From the NCBI RefSeq assembly GCF_904846185.1, contig NZ_CAJGZQ010000026.1:1-47658 (forward strand): a stretch of 47,658 bases of DNA, in the 5' to 3' direction. Source of the DNA: Psychrobacter immobilis. GTDB lineage: Bacteria > Pseudomonadota > Gammaproteobacteria > Pseudomonadales > Moraxellaceae. The notes beneath the pieces were generated by a model. That model saw only the letters and a list, made by a program, of their open reading frames with translations, did not search any database and was not told the DNA's origin. Of this stretch, positions 18,428 to 26,690 are shown piece after piece (within the stretch, counting starts at the first letter, position 1; each line of letters begins with the position of its first letter). The position numbers and the translations under genes are program-made.

Positions 18428-18938
18428 TGGCTAGTGATAAATGACTTAAAAAAATAAATTTTCTATAGTGCCCATAAAAATCGTATAAGAGTGAGCGCGT
18501 TAAGAAAGATAGACTTTATCAATTGCTATATGATCTCGCTAAAAAATTAAAACGTTTGTTGGTTTTTATAGTTGCGCTCTGATGGTTATTTTAAAGAATA
18601 GAAAATTAATTATTGGTTGGTAAACGATTTAGTAAGAAGATAAAGCGGATAAATATTAGCCTACTTCATTGAGTTTATCGATTTTTTTATTCTCATTATC
18701 TTATCAAATTTCATATTGAAATTTATGAAAACTACCTTTCATATCCTATATAGACCGTCTGTTCTATTGGATTTAATTAATGCTAACGGTTTATTAAATG
18801 GGTTGATATAATCCACTCGAATCAATAATTCAAACAATATTAAATGTGGGGCTTTCATTTAAAGTAATTTTTATTAACCAATAAAAAGTCAAGATTTGAC
18901 TGTTCAATGGCTGAAATAATAAAAATTCATCTGGTCGA
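18428..18938. other. AT-rich intergenic stretch, no gene seen
   Basis: This is the remainder of the 864-bp gap after res. Short reading frames are all interrupted; the longest I could follow is about 30 codons (near 18490-18582) and starts without a ribosome-binding site. I see no RNA gene. The stretch may be decayed mobile DNA, given the IS630 relic right after it. Confidence 0.45.
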
Positions 18939-19007
18939 CTGCTTACGCCAGGGTTGGTTCAATGTGAAAGGTTAAAGCTGTCACGCTTTTATAATCAATT
19001 GACTATA
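18939..19007 (+). pseudogene. relic of an IS630-family transposase 3' end
   Basis: One frame reads CLRQGWFNVKG, then a stop, then SCHAFIIN and a final stop. The IS630 end at 1-122 reads FLRQGW ... CISFIID-stop. At DNA level, the last 31 bases up to GACTATA match the first element at 24 of 31 positions in an ungapped alignment I counted by eye. About 18 bases are missing in the middle and a frame-breaking stop is present, so this is a dead fragment. The two sequences diverge directly after CTATA, which fits the element boundary. Confidence 0.55.
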
Positions 19008-19044
19008 AGAGTGCCCACCTTACTGCTAGTGTTGAGTACAAAGA

Positions 19045-19671
19045 ATGAAAGATGGTGATGTGTTTCAAAAAACTGATTTGGGCAGAGAAGAGATTAAATC
19101 TCAGAGTCTCGGTATATTGCCGCGTGAAGCGAGAACATTGCTCATTATGATCGATGGCAAACGCACGTATCAAAGCTATCTTGATACGCTTGACCGTAGC
19201 AAAATGTTTGCCGATTTTGGCGGTGTTGCACCACTATTTGAGTTGCTGTTAGGGCTTGAGTGTGTAGAGATAGTGGGCGCTGATAATGCTACCTCCCAAA
19301 CATCCACTGCGCCGCAAGCACCGACGGCTGATCAGTCTCAAGCATCGTCGTCTGAAAGAAATATTGAGACAGAGTTTGATCGCACCTTTAATGATAAAGG
19401 TCTCAATAAAATGGCAGCATTAGGCAAGAAATCAATCAGTAGTATTTTCAAGGCTAGGTTATCTGGTGCGAGCTACGAGACGATAAAGTCAGAGTTGGCT
19501 AACTATATTGAAAAAAACGCCCCACCAGTAGAAGCTTGGGGTTACTTGTTGAGTTTAGAACAATGCGGGGATAGCTCGCAATTATTGAGCTTGGTCAAAG
19601 AAATACAGAGCACCAGTAGCAGTAATTTATCGCGCGGCATGAATGATTTTATCAAAAAAATTCAACGTTAA
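19045..19671 (+). CDS. conserved hypothetical protein with winged-helix-like N-terminal region
   Basis: This 208-residue soluble protein falls into three parts. Residues 1-80 read like the small 'LPREARTLLIMIDGKRTYQSYL' type of domain seen in uncharacterised proteobacterial proteins, where it looks winged-helix-like (weak recognition). Residues 80-110 are a Gln/Ser/Thr/Ala-rich linker. Residues 115-208 form a helical domain. No catalytic motif, signal peptide or membrane segment is visible. The start follows GAGTACAAAG. It is about 115 bp upstream of the first BLUF gene on the same strand and might be co-transcribed with it. I do not assign a function. Confidence 0.7.
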   Translation: MKDGDVFQKTDLGREEIKSQSLGILPREARTLLIMIDGKRTYQSYLDTLDRSKMFADFGGVAPLFELLLGLECVEIVGADNATSQTSTAPQAPTADQSQASSSERNIETEFDRTFNDKGLNKMAALGKKSISSIFKARLSGASYETIKSELANYIEKNAPPVEAWGYLLSLEQCGDSSQLLSLVKEIQSTSSSNLSRGMNDFIKKIQR

Positions 19672-19785
19672 TATATACGCGACTTATGTTATAAAAAAAT
19701 GACTTATACCACAAATACTTGGTTATAAAAGAAAGTAGCTGGGTGGTGATAGGTGAAAAATTTAGCAAACTAATTGGAGTGTTTT

Positions 19786-20304
19786 GTGGAATCAGCTGAG
19801 CTTTCAGAATTAAATCGCCTAAAAATGCATCATGGCGAGCATATTATTCTACGTTTAACTTATATTAGCCGTTATAACACTGACAATCCTAAAGGTGAAG
19901 TAACGCGCATCCTGACACAGGCTCAGCAAAATAATGAGCGTAATGGTATTACGGGTGCTTTGGTGTTCAATCACAATTATTTTTTGCAAAGTATTGAAGG
20001 GGCGAGACCCGTCATCAATGAATTGCTCAGAAAATTGGTTAAAGATAATCGGCATCATGGCTTACAAGTCATCGAATGCCGTGAAGTAGAGCTGCGCCAT
20101 TGGAGTAAATGGTCAATGAAGTATTTGATTCCAAGCGATGAAAACAAAGGACTTGCGCTCAAGTTTTCGACAGGTACTCAGTTTAATCCTTATTTGATGA
20201 ACACCAATCAAATCATGATGTTGATTGAGACGTTATCAGACCTTCAAGAGCAAGAAGCAGTGAGCGCCGCCAAAAAGAAGAAACCATGGTTTTCTATTGG
20301 CTAA
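19786..20304 (+). CDS. short BLUF-domain blue-light sensor (first of two)
   Basis: BLUF domains bind FAD and respond to blue light by rearranging hydrogen bonds around the flavin. All key residues align with AppA: Tyr26 (LTYISR), Asn50 (QQNNERNGITG), Gln68 (FLQSIEG) and Trp109 (SKWSMK). The tail after residue 125 is helical and ends with a Lys-rich segment. I start at GTG 19786 because GGAG ends 6 bases before it; the longer frame from a TTG at 19774 has no such site. The product is 172 residues. There is no attached enzymatic domain, so signalling must go through a partner, as with Acinetobacter BlsA. A second BLUF gene follows after 62 bp. Confidence 0.93.
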   Translation: MESAELSELNRLKMHHGEHIILRLTYISRYNTDNPKGEVTRILTQAQQNNERNGITGALVFNHNYFLQSIEGARPVINELLRKLVKDNRHHGLQVIECREVELRHWSKWSMKYLIPSDENKGLALKFSTGTQFNPYLMNTNQIMMLIETLSDLQEQEAVSAAKKKKPWFSIG

Positions 20305-20366
20305 TTGACTGATGTTTATAAACGCAAAGAACCATCACAACCATGACATTTTACAAGAGATAAGAT

Positions 20367-20804
20367 ATGACATCAGCAATGGAAGATGCACACATTTTGA
20401 TGAGCATGACATACGCTAGCCGTGCCAACCCAGATGTATCGGCCAACGACTTCAACGAAATCTTGCAGCAAGCACAAGTAAATAATGCCGCCAATGGCAT
20501 CACTGGTATGCTGACGTTTAATAAAGATTATTTTTTGCAAACCATTGAAGGGCCAAGAGCAGAGATCAATCGTCTGTTATATAGTTTAATTACTGATCCG
20601 CGTCATCATGACTTACAGGTTATTGAAACACGTGAGTTAAAGCATCGAGCATGGTCTAAATGGTCCATGAATTATGCTTCACCGACTGAAAAAAATGCGG
20701 CGATTTATTTAAAATATTCGACAACGATTGATTTTAATCCCTATTTATTGAGCGCCGAAGCAGCCTATAATTTGATGAATGAGCTTAGCGATCAGCATGA
20801 TTAA
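20367..20804 (+). CDS. short BLUF-domain blue-light sensor (second of two)
   Basis: This 145-residue paralog of the preceding protein shares stretches such as NGITG, YFLQ-IEG, RHH-LQVIE and WSKWSMNY. The flavin-site residues are intact: Tyr16, Asn40, Gln58 and Trp99. It lacks the basic tail of the first copy. Both appear to be active photoreceptors without output domains, and the tandem arrangement suggests duplication followed by divergence of the C-terminal helices that contact partners. It is likely in one transcript with the upstream BLUF gene. Confidence 0.93.
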   Translation: MTSAMEDAHILMSMTYASRANPDVSANDFNEILQQAQVNNAANGITGMLTFNKDYFLQTIEGPRAEINRLLYSLITDPRHHDLQVIETRELKHRAWSKWSMNYASPTEKNAAIYLKYSTTIDFNPYLLSAEAAYNLMNELSDQHD

Positions 20805-21234
20805 TCAATGGCATTTTTGACTAATCGGTAGGTATATATGGAAACAATCGGTTGCTATTTTTAATGGATTTATGTTTGCTGAGTTATTCGTTTAACCGTT
20901 TTTAGGACATTGTTTATAGAGACTGGTTTTATCTTAAAATTAATAACTGTTTATGAATAACTATTAAATAAATAGTGGTTTTTCATTTACCCGATTTTAC
21001 TATTCACTGACTTTTGTTATAGTAGATATAATAATCTACTGTTGTGATAGCAAGGTTTTTTGTTTATATTATCTACGCCATTAGCTATTGTGGCTAACAA
21101 TATTTTATTTGGTTGAAAAAATATCGATTTGTGACATTCATCGTTGTATTTAATGATGAATACGTCATTCTTAGTTCTTAATAGTGAATAATATCTATTA
21201 AGGTTATATTTTTTATCTTACAGTTGGATTTATT
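20805..21234. other. 430-bp upstream region of the hns-like gene
   Basis: AT-rich, no ORF. It contains a perfect inverted repeat with 7-bp arms, AGTAGAT (21021-21027) / ATCTACT (21034-21040), separated by ATAATA. It has no T run directly behind it, so it is more likely an operator or cruciform than a terminator. The composition suits curved DNA of the kind H-NS proteins bind, so autoregulation is possible (inference). Confidence 0.45.
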
Positions 21235-21558
21235 ATGAGCAAAAATACCGCCATTGATTTAGAAAACCTGAACGTTGATGAGCTACGTGCCATCACTGAA
21301 AATGCTCAGCAGCTTATTGCCAAAAAACAACATCAGCGTTTGTATGACGCTTATATGCAGTTTGAGAAAATTGCAGAAGATAGCAATGCCTCTATCGAAG
21401 AGATTCTAAAAGCTGGTGAAACGCTAGAGAAAAAACGCAGCATCAAGTATCGCAATACTGACAACAACGAAGAAACGTGGACTGGTCGTGGTCGCAAGCC
21501 AACGTGGTTGGTTGAAGCGCTAGCAGCAGGTCGTAGTATCGAAGATTTTGCTATCTAG
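21235..21558 (+). CDS. H-NS family nucleoid-associated protein
   Basis: This 107-residue H-NS-like DNA-binding protein has residues 8-66 as the helical oligomerisation region (NVDELRAITENAQQLIAKK...). Residues 70-107 contain the C-terminal DNA-binding domain with TWTGRGRKPTWL at 81-92, where the GRGRKP loop enters the AT-rich minor groove. Such proteins silence horizontally acquired AT-rich genes. It stands alone with a long upstream region and its own terminator. It lies a few kb from the AT-rich island, but nothing in the sequence ties it to the island. Confidence 0.92.
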   Translation: MSKNTAIDLENLNVDELRAITENAQQLIAKKQHQRLYDAYMQFEKIAEDSNASIEEILKAGETLEKKRSIKYRNTDNNEETWTGRGRKPTWLVEALAAGRSIEDFAI

Positions 21559-21625
21559 ATAGTGTAGTGGCTAACAGGATGATGTCGGTTTAGATTTAGC
21601 AAGGTACAATTTTTATTAAAGGCTA

Positions 21626-21689
21626 TTTAAAATAAGCGCTCGTCTAAATAAGAGCTTGTTTAAATAAGTCCTGTTTTAAAAAAGCGCCA
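21626..21689 (+). repeat. four degenerate 16-bp tandem units upstream of gspN
   Basis: Consecutive units are TTTAAAATAAGCGCTC, GTCTAAATAAGAGCTT, GTTTAAATAAGTCCTG and TTTTAAAAAAGCGCCA. They share the core TTAAATAAG. A related core occurs in the tandem repeat between gspC and gspD (23656-23700). Confidence 0.5.
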
Positions 21690-21783
21690 TGTTACATCTA
21701 CTCTGATCATTGGGCTTGTTTCTTATGATTTGTGTGCAATGATAGCGTTTGATCGTGATAGTCCTTTCGTCTTAGAAGCTGAT

Positions 21784-21837
21784 AAAAGCCAGTATCTTTA
21801 TTGCCATTATGTTGGTAAAAAGATACTGGCTTTTTTT
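21784..21837 (+). terminator. intrinsic terminator between hns-like gene and gspN
   Basis: Perfect 16-bp stem: AAAAGCCAGTATCTTT (21784-21799) pairs with AAAGATACTGGCTTTT (21819-21834), loop of 19 nt, followed by more T residues. It overlaps the longest possible gspN frame (from 21809), which argues for a later gspN start. Confidence 0.9.
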
Positions 21838-21904
21838 CTGTCATCTGTATGCCATTGTTTGTTATGATAATGACGTTTTTGTCTTATATAAGAGTTATGC
21901 AACC

Positions 21905-22732
21905 GTGCCCCAAGTATCTGCGTCGTCTCATAAGCGCCCTCGTAAGCTGTGGTGGCTGGTTGGGTTTGTATTATTTGCATTATTTGCTGTGTTGCAAATG
22001 CCAGCGGCGTGGCTGCTTGAAAAGTATGCTCCCGAAGCGCCTTATGTACAGCATGTGTCGGGTAATTTATGGCAAGGCTCCGTTATCTGGCAGATGCCTT
22101 TAGCAGCGACACCGCTCACAGGTACGGCAGAATGGTCGTGGCATCCATGGCATTTGTTATTGGGTAAGATAAGTGCAGAGGTCGATATCAATTCAGCACA
22201 AACTCGCCTCAATGGACAAGTAAAGATAGGCAGCAACTCATGGCAAGTGGATAATATGAGCGGCAAGGTAGCACCTGAGACGTTGGCAAGTTTGGTTGAT
22301 TGGCAATTGCCCAATACACCGATTCAGGTCAATAATGTTTCGCTTAGCCGTCAGTCTGGCTCAAGTGCCGCCGCAGAAAATGCTTCAACAAAAAATTCAT
22401 CTGGTTTTAGTCAAGCCGATGGTCAGTTGACATGGGTCGGCGGTGAGATAGGTTATCCTAGCGGTGGCAAGGTTTTTTATCTGACCATGCCTGCGATGCG
22501 TGCTGAGCTAAGTGCCGAGCAAAAAAACAATAAAAACCTGCTCCATATCAATTTATTAAACAATCAAGATAAGCGCTTGGGCGACTTATATATCGATGGC
22601 GATAATATGTTGGATGTCAGTTTGACGCAGCGTTTATTAGAAAGTATGCCTGAGTATAAAGGGCAAGCACCCCAAGATACGCCAGTTGTCAGTGTGCGTC
22701 AGCCGTTGCTAAATGGGCTGGGGACACGCTAG
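21905..22732 (+). CDS. gspN: type II secretion system protein N
   Basis: GspN is an inner-membrane component found in some type II secretion systems; its exact task is unclear. One membrane segment (LWWLVGFVLFALFAVLQMP) lies at about residues 14-33 after a basic N-terminus. The periplasmic part contains GNLWQGS and EWSWHPWHLL, the blocks I associate with this family, and ends in a beta-rich region. I place the start at GTG 21905 (275 residues) because the frame opening at 21809 runs through a strong terminator. The start choice is moderately supported: an AGAG lies 10 bases upstream. The gene abuts gspC with no gap, so they form an operon. Confidence 0.82.
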   Translation: MPQVSASSHKRPRKLWWLVGFVLFALFAVLQMPAAWLLEKYAPEAPYVQHVSGNLWQGSVIWQMPLAATPLTGTAEWSWHPWHLLLGKISAEVDINSAQTRLNGQVKIGSNSWQVDNMSGKVAPETLASLVDWQLPNTPIQVNNVSLSRQSGSSAAAENASTKNSSGFSQADGQLTWVGGEIGYPSGGKVFYLTMPAMRAELSAEQKNNKNLLHINLLNNQDKRLGDLYIDGDNMLDVSLTQRLLESMPEYKGQAPQDTPVVSVRQPLLNGLGTR

Positions 22733-23629
22733 ATGATGAATGTTTCTACAACTTTAAAACCTGTGCTTAACTCCCTTAATCGATTCTCAGGTTGGGTATT
22801 ATTATTGGCTGTTGCTTGGTTATGTTGGACAGCGGCTCGATTACTATGGTTGTTGCTCGCCGCACCATTGGCACCGATGCTGCCACCAGCGCCTTTGCAA
22901 AACACATCGGCATCTGGCAAGGACTATAGTGGATTATTTGCTATTTTTGCAGACCCTGATCCTATTGCAGCAGCAGTGCAGCCACCGCCCAATGTCAATC
23001 TAAAAGGCGTTCTGTTAGCAATGCCAGAGAGCATGTCCTCGGCACTACTGGATATCAATGGTGAAGTGAAAAACTATCGAATCGGTGATGCGCTAAAAGA
23101 CAGTGGCTATACCCTTGTCGCTGTCGACTGGAACTCGGTTGTCATCGCTGATGCTAGCGACAAGCAAACCGTCATTAGCATGCCAGCCGCGATGCCGTTA
23201 GACCAAAGTGACATGATCGCAGGTGCCGTGAGTAATCAGCGCTTGCCAGATAACAGCATGTTGCCGAACGCCCCTCAGCCTACACAAAATACTGAGGAGG
23301 CGTCCGCTGCGACAGGCAGTGACAGTAGCCCCCAGTCTGCTATCGATGAGGCGGTCACAGAATTGCAAGAAAACCCCGCCAGTTATTTGAGTAGGATGGG
23401 GGTTATGGCAGCAGGGGAAAGCTATCAAGTGACGCCTGCAATGCCAGAAAAGCTGCGTAATCGACTAGGGCTTGAGCCAGGTGATAAAGTACTAACGGTT
23501 AATGGTCAAAGCGTGGGTAGTAATCCTGCCCAAGATGCTAGTGTGCTACAACAGGTACAGCAATCAGGTGAGGCGCAAATAGAGGTACAACGCGGCGATC
23601 AAGTCATTACCATTCGTCAGCAGTTTTAA
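22733..23629 (+). CDS. gspC: type II secretion system protein C
   Basis: This 298-residue inner-membrane protein links the assembly platform to the secretin GspD. One membrane segment is at about 17-38. The periplasmic HR domain (about 80-145) contains LKGVLLAMPESMSSALLDIN and the GSGYTLVAVDWNSVVI-type strands. A flexible Ser/Thr/Gln-rich linker (about 165-205) follows, then a C-terminal PDZ domain (about 220-298) with LGLEPGDKVLTVNG. The start ATG follows the gspN stop directly; there is a second ATG immediately after it. The domain order and adjacency to gspD make the call secure. Confidence 0.93.
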   Translation: MMNVSTTLKPVLNSLNRFSGWVLLLAVAWLCWTAARLLWLLLAAPLAPMLPPAPLQNTSASGKDYSGLFAIFADPDPIAAAVQPPPNVNLKGVLLAMPESMSSALLDINGEVKNYRIGDALKDSGYTLVAVDWNSVVIADASDKQTVISMPAAMPLDQSDMIAGAVSNQRLPDNSMLPNAPQPTQNTEEASAATGSDSSPQSAIDEAVTELQENPASYLSRMGVMAAGESYQVTPAMPEKLRNRLGLEPGDKVLTVNGQSVGSNPAQDASVLQQVQQSGEAQIEVQRGDQVITIRQQF

Positions 23630-23655
23630 GCATAATAAATGGGTGAGAACTCTTA

Positions 23656-23700
23656 TTTTAGGCAAATAAGTTTTAAGCAAATAAGTTTTAAGCAAATAAG
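23656..23700 (+). repeat. three tandem 15-bp repeats between gspC and gspD
   Basis: Units are TTTTAGGCAAATAAG (23656-23670), TTTTAAGCAAATAAG (23671-23685) and TTTTAAGCAAATAAG (23686-23700). Two are identical and the first differs at one base. They lie in the 201-bp gap between gspC and gspD. Such tracts change copy number by slippage, which could tune spacing or expression of gspD. Confidence 0.9.
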
Positions 23701-23830
23701 TATTTAGATAGTGCCACTTAAATAATGCCATTGTGGGCAGAATGTTAAGTGAGCAAAGCAATCATTGAGCACCTTAGCACACAATAAATCCAGTACATAC
23801 TAAGCGACATCACTGTAGGTAATCATCAAT

Positions 23831-26077
23831 ATGGTAAGTTTTCATAATTTTTCAGTCACGCCTCTGTACCATGTTTTGCAGCGCCTGATGCGCCTGTGTC
23901 GTCCTCTTTGCCTCGCCGTACCATTATGGGCTGCCAGTACGGGTCTTGCGAGTGCTGAGAGCTGGAAAGTCAACTTACAAGATGCCGATATCAAAGCCTT
24001 TATTAATGAGGTGGCAACCATCACTGACCAAAACTTTGTCCTTGATCCACGTATCAATGGCAATGTGACGGTGATTTCTAACAAAGCCTTGTCGCGTGAC
24101 GAAATATATCAGCTGTTTTTGAGTGTGATGCAAGTCAATGGTATTGCAGCGATTGACTCGGGAACGACCATTAAATTGGTGCCAGATAATGTCGCCAAAC
24201 AATCTGGTGTGGCTGTTGATTTACGTGGTGACAGTGTTGGTGAGGCATTAGCTACTCGTGTTATTTATTTAACCAATACCCAAGCTGCAGAAGTGCTGGG
24301 TGTCATCCGTCCGCTTATGCCTCAATCAGCTCATGCCGCTGCCGTGCCTGGTGTCAATGCCTTGGTATTGTCCGATCGTGCCGATAGTCTTAATCAGCTG
24401 ACGTCGCTTATCCGCGATTTAGATAGCAACGTCAATGACAGTTTGCAAGTGATACCACTACGTCACGTCGATGCTGAACGTATGATGGAATTGATTAGCG
24501 CCTTGGTTGCAAGTGCTGGTAGCGGGCAAGCACAAGGTGGTAACAACCAGCTTAAAGTTATCGCTGATACCTCTAGCGATAGATTGTTGGTGAAAGGCAG
24601 TCCGGAGATGATTGCTAAAGTCAAAGAGATGGTCAATCAATTGGACACCACGCCTACAAGGCGTTTGAGTGGTCTGCGCGTCTTTCGATTAAAATACGCC
24701 AGTGCAGGTCATATTGCAGATATGCTACGTGGATTGCTCGCCAATCAATCTATTAATAGCGCTGGAGCAACGTCCTCGTTAGAGTCGGCATCATTGAACG
24801 ATTCCAGTAGCACGGGTGCTACCTTGACTAATGAGTCTAGCACTAACACGACTAACAACGCGTCGACCTCAGCGACCTCTGGTGCCAATTCGAGTAGTAC
24901 TGGTACAGGTGTTGGCGGGCGACCTTTTAGTATTATCGCTGATGAAACCCAAAATGCCGTTATCGTTAATGCGGCACCTGAGCTGATGTTTGAGATTGAA
25001 GATGCGGTCAATCAGTTGGACAGTCGCCGCGCGCAAGTATTGATTCAAGCGGCTATTGTAGAAGTGTCAGGTGATGATGCGACCCAGCTTGGTGTGCAAT
25101 GGGCGCTTGGCAATGCCAATAGCGGCTACGGAGTCGTAAACTTCAATAACGTAGGCGCGAGTGCTACAGCACTTGCTGCCGCGGCGTTGGGTGGCGGTGC
25201 CGCCAGTATCAGTGCAGCAGCAGGCTCGATAGCTGGTGCTTTGATTGGTATTGGTGATAGCAGCAAAGACAGTCAGGGAAACACCCAGTTTTATGGGGCT
25301 ATCTTGCAAGCACTTGATTCTTCTACCAGTGCCAATCTGCTGTCTATGCCATCAATTTTGACATTGGACAACGAAAAAGCCAGTATTTTAGTGGGTCAAA
25401 ACGTGCCTTTTGTGACAGGTTCCTTTACCACCAGTGGCAACGATTCTAGCAACCCCTTTCAAACCATTGATCGTCAGGATATTGGTATCAACCTAAATGT
25501 CATTCCTCATATTGGCGACAATGGCACCGTACGCTTGGAAGTCTCACAAGAAGTCTCATCCGTCGTGCCTGGTAGCACTGGAAATGCTACTGGTTTGGTG
25601 ACCAATAAAAGCCTCATCAATACGACGATTCTGGCTGATGATCAGCAGACCATTGCTCTTGGTGGCTTGATGCGTGAAAACAGCACCACGCGCCAACAAA
25701 AAGTCCCTGGCTTGGGTAATGTGCCAGTCATTGGTCGACTATTCCGCTCTGACAATGACACGACGCAAAAAAGCAACTTAATCATATTTTTACAGCCAAC
25801 CATTTTACGTGATGGCAGGGCAGTCGCCAGTGTCACCGAACGCAAATTTAACCAAATGCGCGTCCTACAATTGGTCATTGATAAAAACGGTACCATCAAA
25901 CAGCTGCCATTGAGCGGTACGGAAGGTTGGAATGGCGATGTTAGTGCAGATTATGAATTGATGCCGCTCAATCCCCTTGTTCCTAAGCGCGATCAGACAC
26001 CAAAGTCTCAGTCTCAAGGTTTTACCAAAGTAGACAGTCCTAATAATGGTATGACAACTTACCCTTTAAACCGTTAA
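23831..26077 (+). CDS. gspD: type II secretion system secretin
   Basis: This 748-residue outer-membrane secretin forms the multimeric exit channel of type II secretion. A signal peptide covers about 1-37 (cleavage after TGLASAES region likely). The N0 domain begins WKVNLQDADIKAFINEVATIT, and N1-N3 follow. A 60-residue Ser/Thr/Asn/Ala low-complexity insert (about 308-365) is in the N3 area. The secretin core follows from about 400, with VPFVTG, the GINLNVIPHI strand and the VPGLGNVPVIGRLFRS signature. The low-complexity insert is longer than in E. coli GspD. The remaining gsp genes are not in this window. Confidence 0.96.
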   Translation: MVSFHNFSVTPLYHVLQRLMRLCRPLCLAVPLWAASTGLASAESWKVNLQDADIKAFINEVATITDQNFVLDPRINGNVTVISNKALSRDEIYQLFLSVMQVNGIAAIDSGTTIKLVPDNVAKQSGVAVDLRGDSVGEALATRVIYLTNTQAAEVLGVIRPLMPQSAHAAAVPGVNALVLSDRADSLNQLTSLIRDLDSNVNDSLQVIPLRHVDAERMMELISALVASAGSGQAQGGNNQLKVIADTSSDRLLVKGSPEMIAKVKEMVNQLDTTPTRRLSGLRVFRLKYASAGHIADMLRGLLANQSINSAGATSSLESASLNDSSSTGATLTNESSTNTTNNASTSATSGANSSSTGTGVGGRPFSIIADETQNAVIVNAAPELMFEIEDAVNQLDSRRAQVLIQAAIVEVSGDDATQLGVQWALGNANSGYGVVNFNNVGASATALAAAALGGGAASISAAAGSIAGALIGIGDSSKDSQGNTQFYGAILQALDSSTSANLLSMPSILTLDNEKASILVGQNVPFVTGSFTTSGNDSSNPFQTIDRQDIGINLNVIPHIGDNGTVRLEVSQEVSSVVPGSTGNATGLVTNKSLINTTILADDQQTIALGGLMRENSTTRQQKVPGLGNVPVIGRLFRSDNDTTQKSNLIIFLQPTILRDGRAVASVTERKFNQMRVLQLVIDKNGTIKQLPLSGTEGWNGDVSADYELMPLNPLVPKRDQTPKSQSQGFTKVDSPNNGMTTYPLNR

Positions 26078-26088
26078 GAACTCAAAAA

Positions 26089-26121
26089 AGCGCTTTATTA
26101 ATGATAGGTTAATAAAGCGCT
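26089..26121. terminator. strong hairpin after gspD
   Basis: Perfect 13-bp stem AGCGCTTTATTAA (26089-26101) / TTAATAAAGCGCT (26109-26121), loop of 7. The uninterrupted A run before it makes it a good terminator for minus-strand transcripts. On the plus strand it lacks a T run, so for gspD it would act only weakly or protect the mRNA 3' end. Confidence 0.6.
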
Positions 26122-26314
26122 CGCCTCCTATTCTTATAGCATTTAGAGACATGGTGTACTAAATAAACTACGCCGTACATTAGCTTGCGTATTCATAACA
26201 CAGATAAACATAGCAGTTTTTATATCGCAGTATACTAATGAGTAATTGAGTAGTAAGTATGAACACTTGCTGATAAATATTGCAGATGATGATATAAAGG
26301 TAGGGGTGGAAGCA

Positions 26315-26503
26315 ATGACAAGTCATAGAAATGCTAAAAAGTGGTTTTTATTAGCAGTCGTTGCCACCGCCTTATTGGTGATTCCTCGGCGTAGCAGTCG
26401 ACAAGCTGATACCAGAGCGTTAGATGAGCACAATGTATCAGATGAGCACTCAGATGGGCACAATGCAAAAGCCAATCATGATAATACTAATAGGGCGTGT
26501 TGA
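26315..26503 (+). CDS. possible small single-pass membrane protein
   Basis: This 62-codon frame has a ribosome-binding-like AAAGGTAGGGG about 8 bases before ATG 26315. It encodes a basic start, one hydrophobic segment (FLLAVVATALLVIP, about 11-24) and a hydrophilic His/Asp/Asn-rich tail. The longer frame from TTG 26246 has no obvious site. The last codons run into TAGGGCGTGT, which equals part of the terminal repeat of the foldback element described elsewhere in this window, so the C-terminus may have been altered by an insertion and loss. I do not recognise it; the frame could be chance. Confidence 0.3.
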   Translation: MTSHRNAKKWFLLAVVATALLVIPRRSSRQADTRALDEHNVSDEHSDGHNAKANHDNTNRAC

Positions 26504-26690
26504 AGGTCTCTTTACTTATCAAAAGCTCTTTTGTTGATTGGCATTTTTTAACTGTCGAAATCATTTTAAATAAAGTTGCCATTCTAAAGTGTTCATTGAT
26601 GTGGTTATTGCTACAAAATGACAAATAATGTCTATTGAATGACAAATCACGGAACGCCTCGCTGAAAACTATTAATTTTGGAGTCTATCA

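Noticed and set aside
18491..18582. Short frame with KDRLYQLLYDLAKKLKRLL-like translation after the island
   Set aside because: About 30 codons, no start with a ribosome-binding site, and in-frame stops on either side.
18941..18975. tRNA-like GGTTGGTTCAATG stretch
   Set aside because: No cloverleaf arms around it; the stretch is explained as the LRQGW codons of an IS630 relic.
21809..21904. N-terminal extension of GspN from ATG 21809
   Set aside because: The extension would be encoded by the distal arm of a strong terminator and the peptide does not resemble GspN N-termini.
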